The translations under genes and the position numbers were made by a program. Of a stretch of 7,762 nucleotides of DNA, positions 5,974-7,762 are shown one piece after another. The notes beneath the pieces are model-generated. The model was given only the letters and a program-made list of their open reading frames with translations. It did not search any database and was not told the DNA's origin. Location of the stretch: NCBI GenBank assembly GCA_031269065.1, contig JAIRWJ010000092.1:1-7762 (forward strand). Reading direction: 5' to 3'. The DNA comes from Rickettsiales bacterium (lineage in GTDB: Bacteria; Pseudomonadota; Alphaproteobacteria; Rickettsiales; UBA1997). Within the stretch, counting starts at the first letter, position 1, and every line of letters starts with the position of its first letter.

Positions 5974-6269
5974 CTCTAGGACGTGTCTATGATATTATAG
6001 TTTCAGCTATAGTTACCGAGAAAACGAATTTACAGATGGCTGACAATAAGATAGTGTTAGAAGTCGTACCCACTGCAACGAAAAATGATATAAAAAAGGC
6101 GGTAGAGACTGTGTTTGGCTTTGATGTTAGTAAAGTCAATGTCACCAGAGTTGCTGGCAAAGTGAAGAGATTTAAAGGAACAAAGGGTACCAGAGGCTCC
6201 AAAAAGAAAGCGGTGGTTAGCCTGAAGAAGGGACAGCAGTTGGATCTGACAAAACTAGAGGTGAAATAG
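5970..6269 (+). CDS. rplW: 50S ribosomal protein L23
   Basis: L23 sits at the tunnel exit and is the docking site for trigger factor and SRP. The 99 residues show VTEK (15-18), the KNDIKKAVE helix (38-46), FGFDVSKVNVTR (49-60) and a basic RFKGTKGTRGSKKK loop (67-80) that packs on 23S rRNA. Length is normal for bacteria. The ATG overlaps the rplD stop as ATGA, and an AAGAGG site inside rplD lies 7 nt upstream, so translation is coupled. Family membership is clear from the whole sequence and its place between L4 and L2. Confidence 0.97.
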   Translation: MTLGRVYDIIVSAIVTEKTNLQMADNKIVLEVVPTATKNDIKKAVETVFGFDVSKVNVTRVAGKVKRFKGTKGTRGSKKKAVVSLKKGQQLDLTKLEVK

Positions 6270-6277
6270 AATATAGT

Positions 6278-7102
6278 ATGGCAATAAAAGACTTTAAACC
6301 CGTTACTAAGTCAACAAGAGGTCTGAAACTGGTCAGCAAAGAGGGTCTCTGGAGAGGTAACCCGCTTAAGATGCTGACTAGGCAGAAGAACAGTAAAGCT
6401 GGCCGTAATAACTATGGTCATATCACCGTGCGCCGGAGGGGCAGTGGACACAAGCAAACCTATAGAGTTGTGGATTTCAAGAGGAACAGATATGACATTC
6501 TGGCGACAGTCGAGAGGATAGAATATGACCCTAACAGAAGTGCTTTCATAGCACTGTTGAAGTACTCGGATGGAATTTATTCCTACATAATAGCCCCCGA
6601 AGGCCTGAAGGTAGGAAATATGGTGGCTTCTTCGAGAAGACTGCTGGATATAAAACCGGGAAATGCTATGCCTCTGATGGTCATGCCTGTGGGTACTTTC
6701 ATACATAACATAGAGAATAAGCCTGGTGCTGGAGGTAAGGTAACCCGGAGTGCTGGAAATTTCGCTCAGCTGGCTGGAAAGGATGAGGGCTACGCCATCG
6801 TTAAGTTGCAATCTGGCGAAACCAGGAAATTCCCACTGGATTGTTTGGCTACTGTCGGTCCCGTAAGTAATCCGGATAGAAAAAACGAGAAACTGGGTAA
6901 GGCTGGCAGAAATAGATGGCTTGGCAAGAGACCTAGTGTGAGGGGAGAATCCATGAATCCTGTGGATCACCCCCATGGAGGCAGGACCAGAGGTGGTAGG
7001 AACCCAGTTTCCCCAACAGGAGTATGTGCTAGGGGTGGTAGAACTCGCAAAAAGAGTAACCCGACCAATAGATTTATAATAAAAAGTCGTCACAAGGAGT
7101 AG
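6278..7102 (+). CDS. rplB: 50S ribosomal protein L2
   Basis: L2 is a primary 23S rRNA-binding protein needed for subunit joining and for the peptidyl transferase centre. The 274 residues match the family throughout: KNSKAGRNNYGHIT, GHKQTYRVVDFKRN, VERIEYDPNRSAFIAL, KPGNAMPL, VGTFIHNIE and GKAGRNRWLGKRPSVRG, then MNPVDHPHGG (226-235). Both histidines of the functional DHPHG are present. After HPHGG the usual GEG is missing and the chain goes straight to RTRGGRNPVSP. The nearly invariant Trp of PWG is Thr (T247), and a cysteine follows (C250). The C-terminus keeps the basic TRKK tail. The start codon has only a weak upstream purine site 8 nt after the rplW stop. Confidence 0.98.
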   Translation: MAIKDFKPVTKSTRGLKLVSKEGLWRGNPLKMLTRQKNSKAGRNNYGHITVRRRGSGHKQTYRVVDFKRNRYDILATVERIEYDPNRSAFIALLKYSDGIYSYIIAPEGLKVGNMVASSRRLLDIKPGNAMPLMVMPVGTFIHNIENKPGAGGKVTRSAGNFAQLAGKDEGYAIVKLQSGETRKFPLDCLATVGPVSNPDRKNEKLGKAGRNRWLGKRPSVRGESMNPVDHPHGGRTRGGRNPVSPTGVCARGGRTRKKSNPTNRFIIKSRHKE

Positions 7103-7112
7103 AGGGCAAAGT

Positions 7113-7400
7113 ATGACAAGATCAGTTTGGAAGATACCTTTCGTTGATGGATATTTGATTAAAAAGGCTAAGCTGGCTTCCCTGGATCCGAAGAAGCCTG
7201 TTATAAAGACCTGGTCCCGGAGATCAACTATACTGCCACAGTTTGTGGGCCTCAGCTTTGCTGTTCACAATGGGAAGAAGTTTGTGCCCGTTCTAGTATC
7301 CGAGGACATGGTGGGCCATAAGTTTGGTGAGTTTTCTCCCACCAGAACGTTTCGGGGACACAGTGGAAACAGAAAGGTAGAAACAAAGGATAGCAAATGA
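7113..7400 (+). CDS. rpsS: 30S ribosomal protein S19
   Basis: S19 is a 30S head protein that contacts S13 and the A-site tRNA side of the decoding region. The 95 residues carry the family signature: SVWKIPFVD near the start, TWSRRSTI (33-40), FVGLSFAVHNGKKFVPV (44-60), MVGHKFGEF (66-74) and PTRTFRGH (76-83), with a short charged tail. Length is typical. A GAGGG site lies 6 nt before the ATG, just after the rplB stop. Position between L2 and L22 is canonical. Confidence 0.98.
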   Translation: MTRSVWKIPFVDGYLIKKAKLASLDPKKPVIKTWSRRSTILPQFVGLSFAVHNGKKFVPVLVSEDMVGHKFGEFSPTRTFRGHSGNRKVETKDSK

Positions 7401-7421
7401 TGAAACTAATGGAAAAACTCT

Positions 7422-7762
7422 ATGAGTGAAGAGAAAAAGTATGCAGAAGCCTACCTCAAGAACCTTAGAGGTGGCATGACTAAGCTGGGCAGGCTCGTGG
7501 GAAGCATCCGGGGGTTGCCTGTGGGTAAAGCTATGACGCAGTTGAGCTTTTGTAATCTCAGACTGGCAGCCCCTCTAAGGAAGCTGTTGAAGTCTGCCAT
7601 AGCCAATGCCGAAAACAATCACGGGATGGATATGGACAAACTGACGATCTGTCAGATTGACACGGGTAAAGCATTCACCATGAGAAGATCTAGGGCTAGG
7701 GCAAAGGGTAGAGGATCTAAGATCTTGAAACCATTCAGCCATGTTAGAATTATTTTAACCGA
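7422..7762 (+). CDS. rplV: 50S ribosomal protein L22, 3' end outside window
   Basis: The 113 complete codons visible match L22, which binds 23S rRNA and lines the exit tunnel with a long beta-hairpin. I see KLGRLVGSIRGLPVGKAM (21-38, the RlVadlIRG region), the hallmark SAIANAENN (58-66), and the hairpin MRRSRARAKGRGSKILK (87-103) followed by FSHVRIIL. The reading frame is open to the window edge, and the last few residues and the stop are missing. ATG 7422 is the only possible start: an in-frame TAA lies five codons upstream. A GGAAA purine site precedes it by 7 nt. It starts 21 bp after rpsS. The expected next gene is rpsC. Confidence 0.95.
   Translation, partial: MSEEKKYAEAYLKNLRGGMTKLGRLVGSIRGLPVGKAMTQLSFCNLRLAAPLRKLLKSAIANAENNHGMDMDKLTICQIDTGKAFTMRRSRARAKGRGSKILKPFSHVRIILT

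Noticed and set aside
6311..7093. Open frame of 260 codons on the minus strand inside rplB
   Set aside because: It is fully antisense to an unmistakable L2 gene, with no start signal or family resemblance.

Overview
The window looks like a piece of chromosome from an alphaproteobacterium, probably a Rickettsiales-like (Anaplasmataceae-type) intracellular bacterium. Three things point that way: the style of the divergent but complete ribosomal proteins (for example the GGE tail on S10), the lone beta-barrel surface protein, and the AT-rich, loosely packed non-ribosomal DNA. The lineage is an inference from residue patterns and is not proven. The genus is not assigned.

Left part (1-2220, minus strand): two paralogous eukaryotic-type (Hanks) Ser/Thr protein kinase genes in tandem. 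The downstream copy runs off the left edge. The upstream copy is complete and carries DHG in place of DFG, plus a long charged C-terminal tail. Each gene is preceded by the same 53-bp upstream block (46 of 53 positions identical, no gaps). The block holds a conserved inverted repeat around a TATAYT box, so the duplication carried its control region with it.

Middle (2221-2697): 477 bp without a convincing gene but with several inverted repeats. It is followed on the plus strand by a gene for a secreted beta-barrel outer membrane protein of unknown family (2698-4086). A 306-bp non-coding leader follows (4087-4392).

Right part (4393-7762, plus strand): the start of the S10 ribosomal protein operon in canonical order, rpsJ-rplC-rplD-rplW-rplB-rpsS-rplV, with the last gene cut by the right edge. 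The genes are tightly packed, with TAGTG and ATGA overlaps and Shine-Dalgarno sites inside the preceding stop regions, as expected for one translationally coupled transcript. The proteins belong to both subunits (S10 and S19 in 30S; L2, L3, L4, L22 and L23 in 50S). Two of them are unusual in the loops that reach toward the peptidyl transferase centre: L2 lacks the GEG of the HPHGGGEG loop, and L3 has CRRRE where QNQTP-like residues normally sit.

The ribosomal part is ordinary housekeeping. The less ordinary content is the kinase pair with its duplicated control block, the orphan surface protein beside the S10 operon, the structured non-coding gap, and the L2/L3 loop changes.
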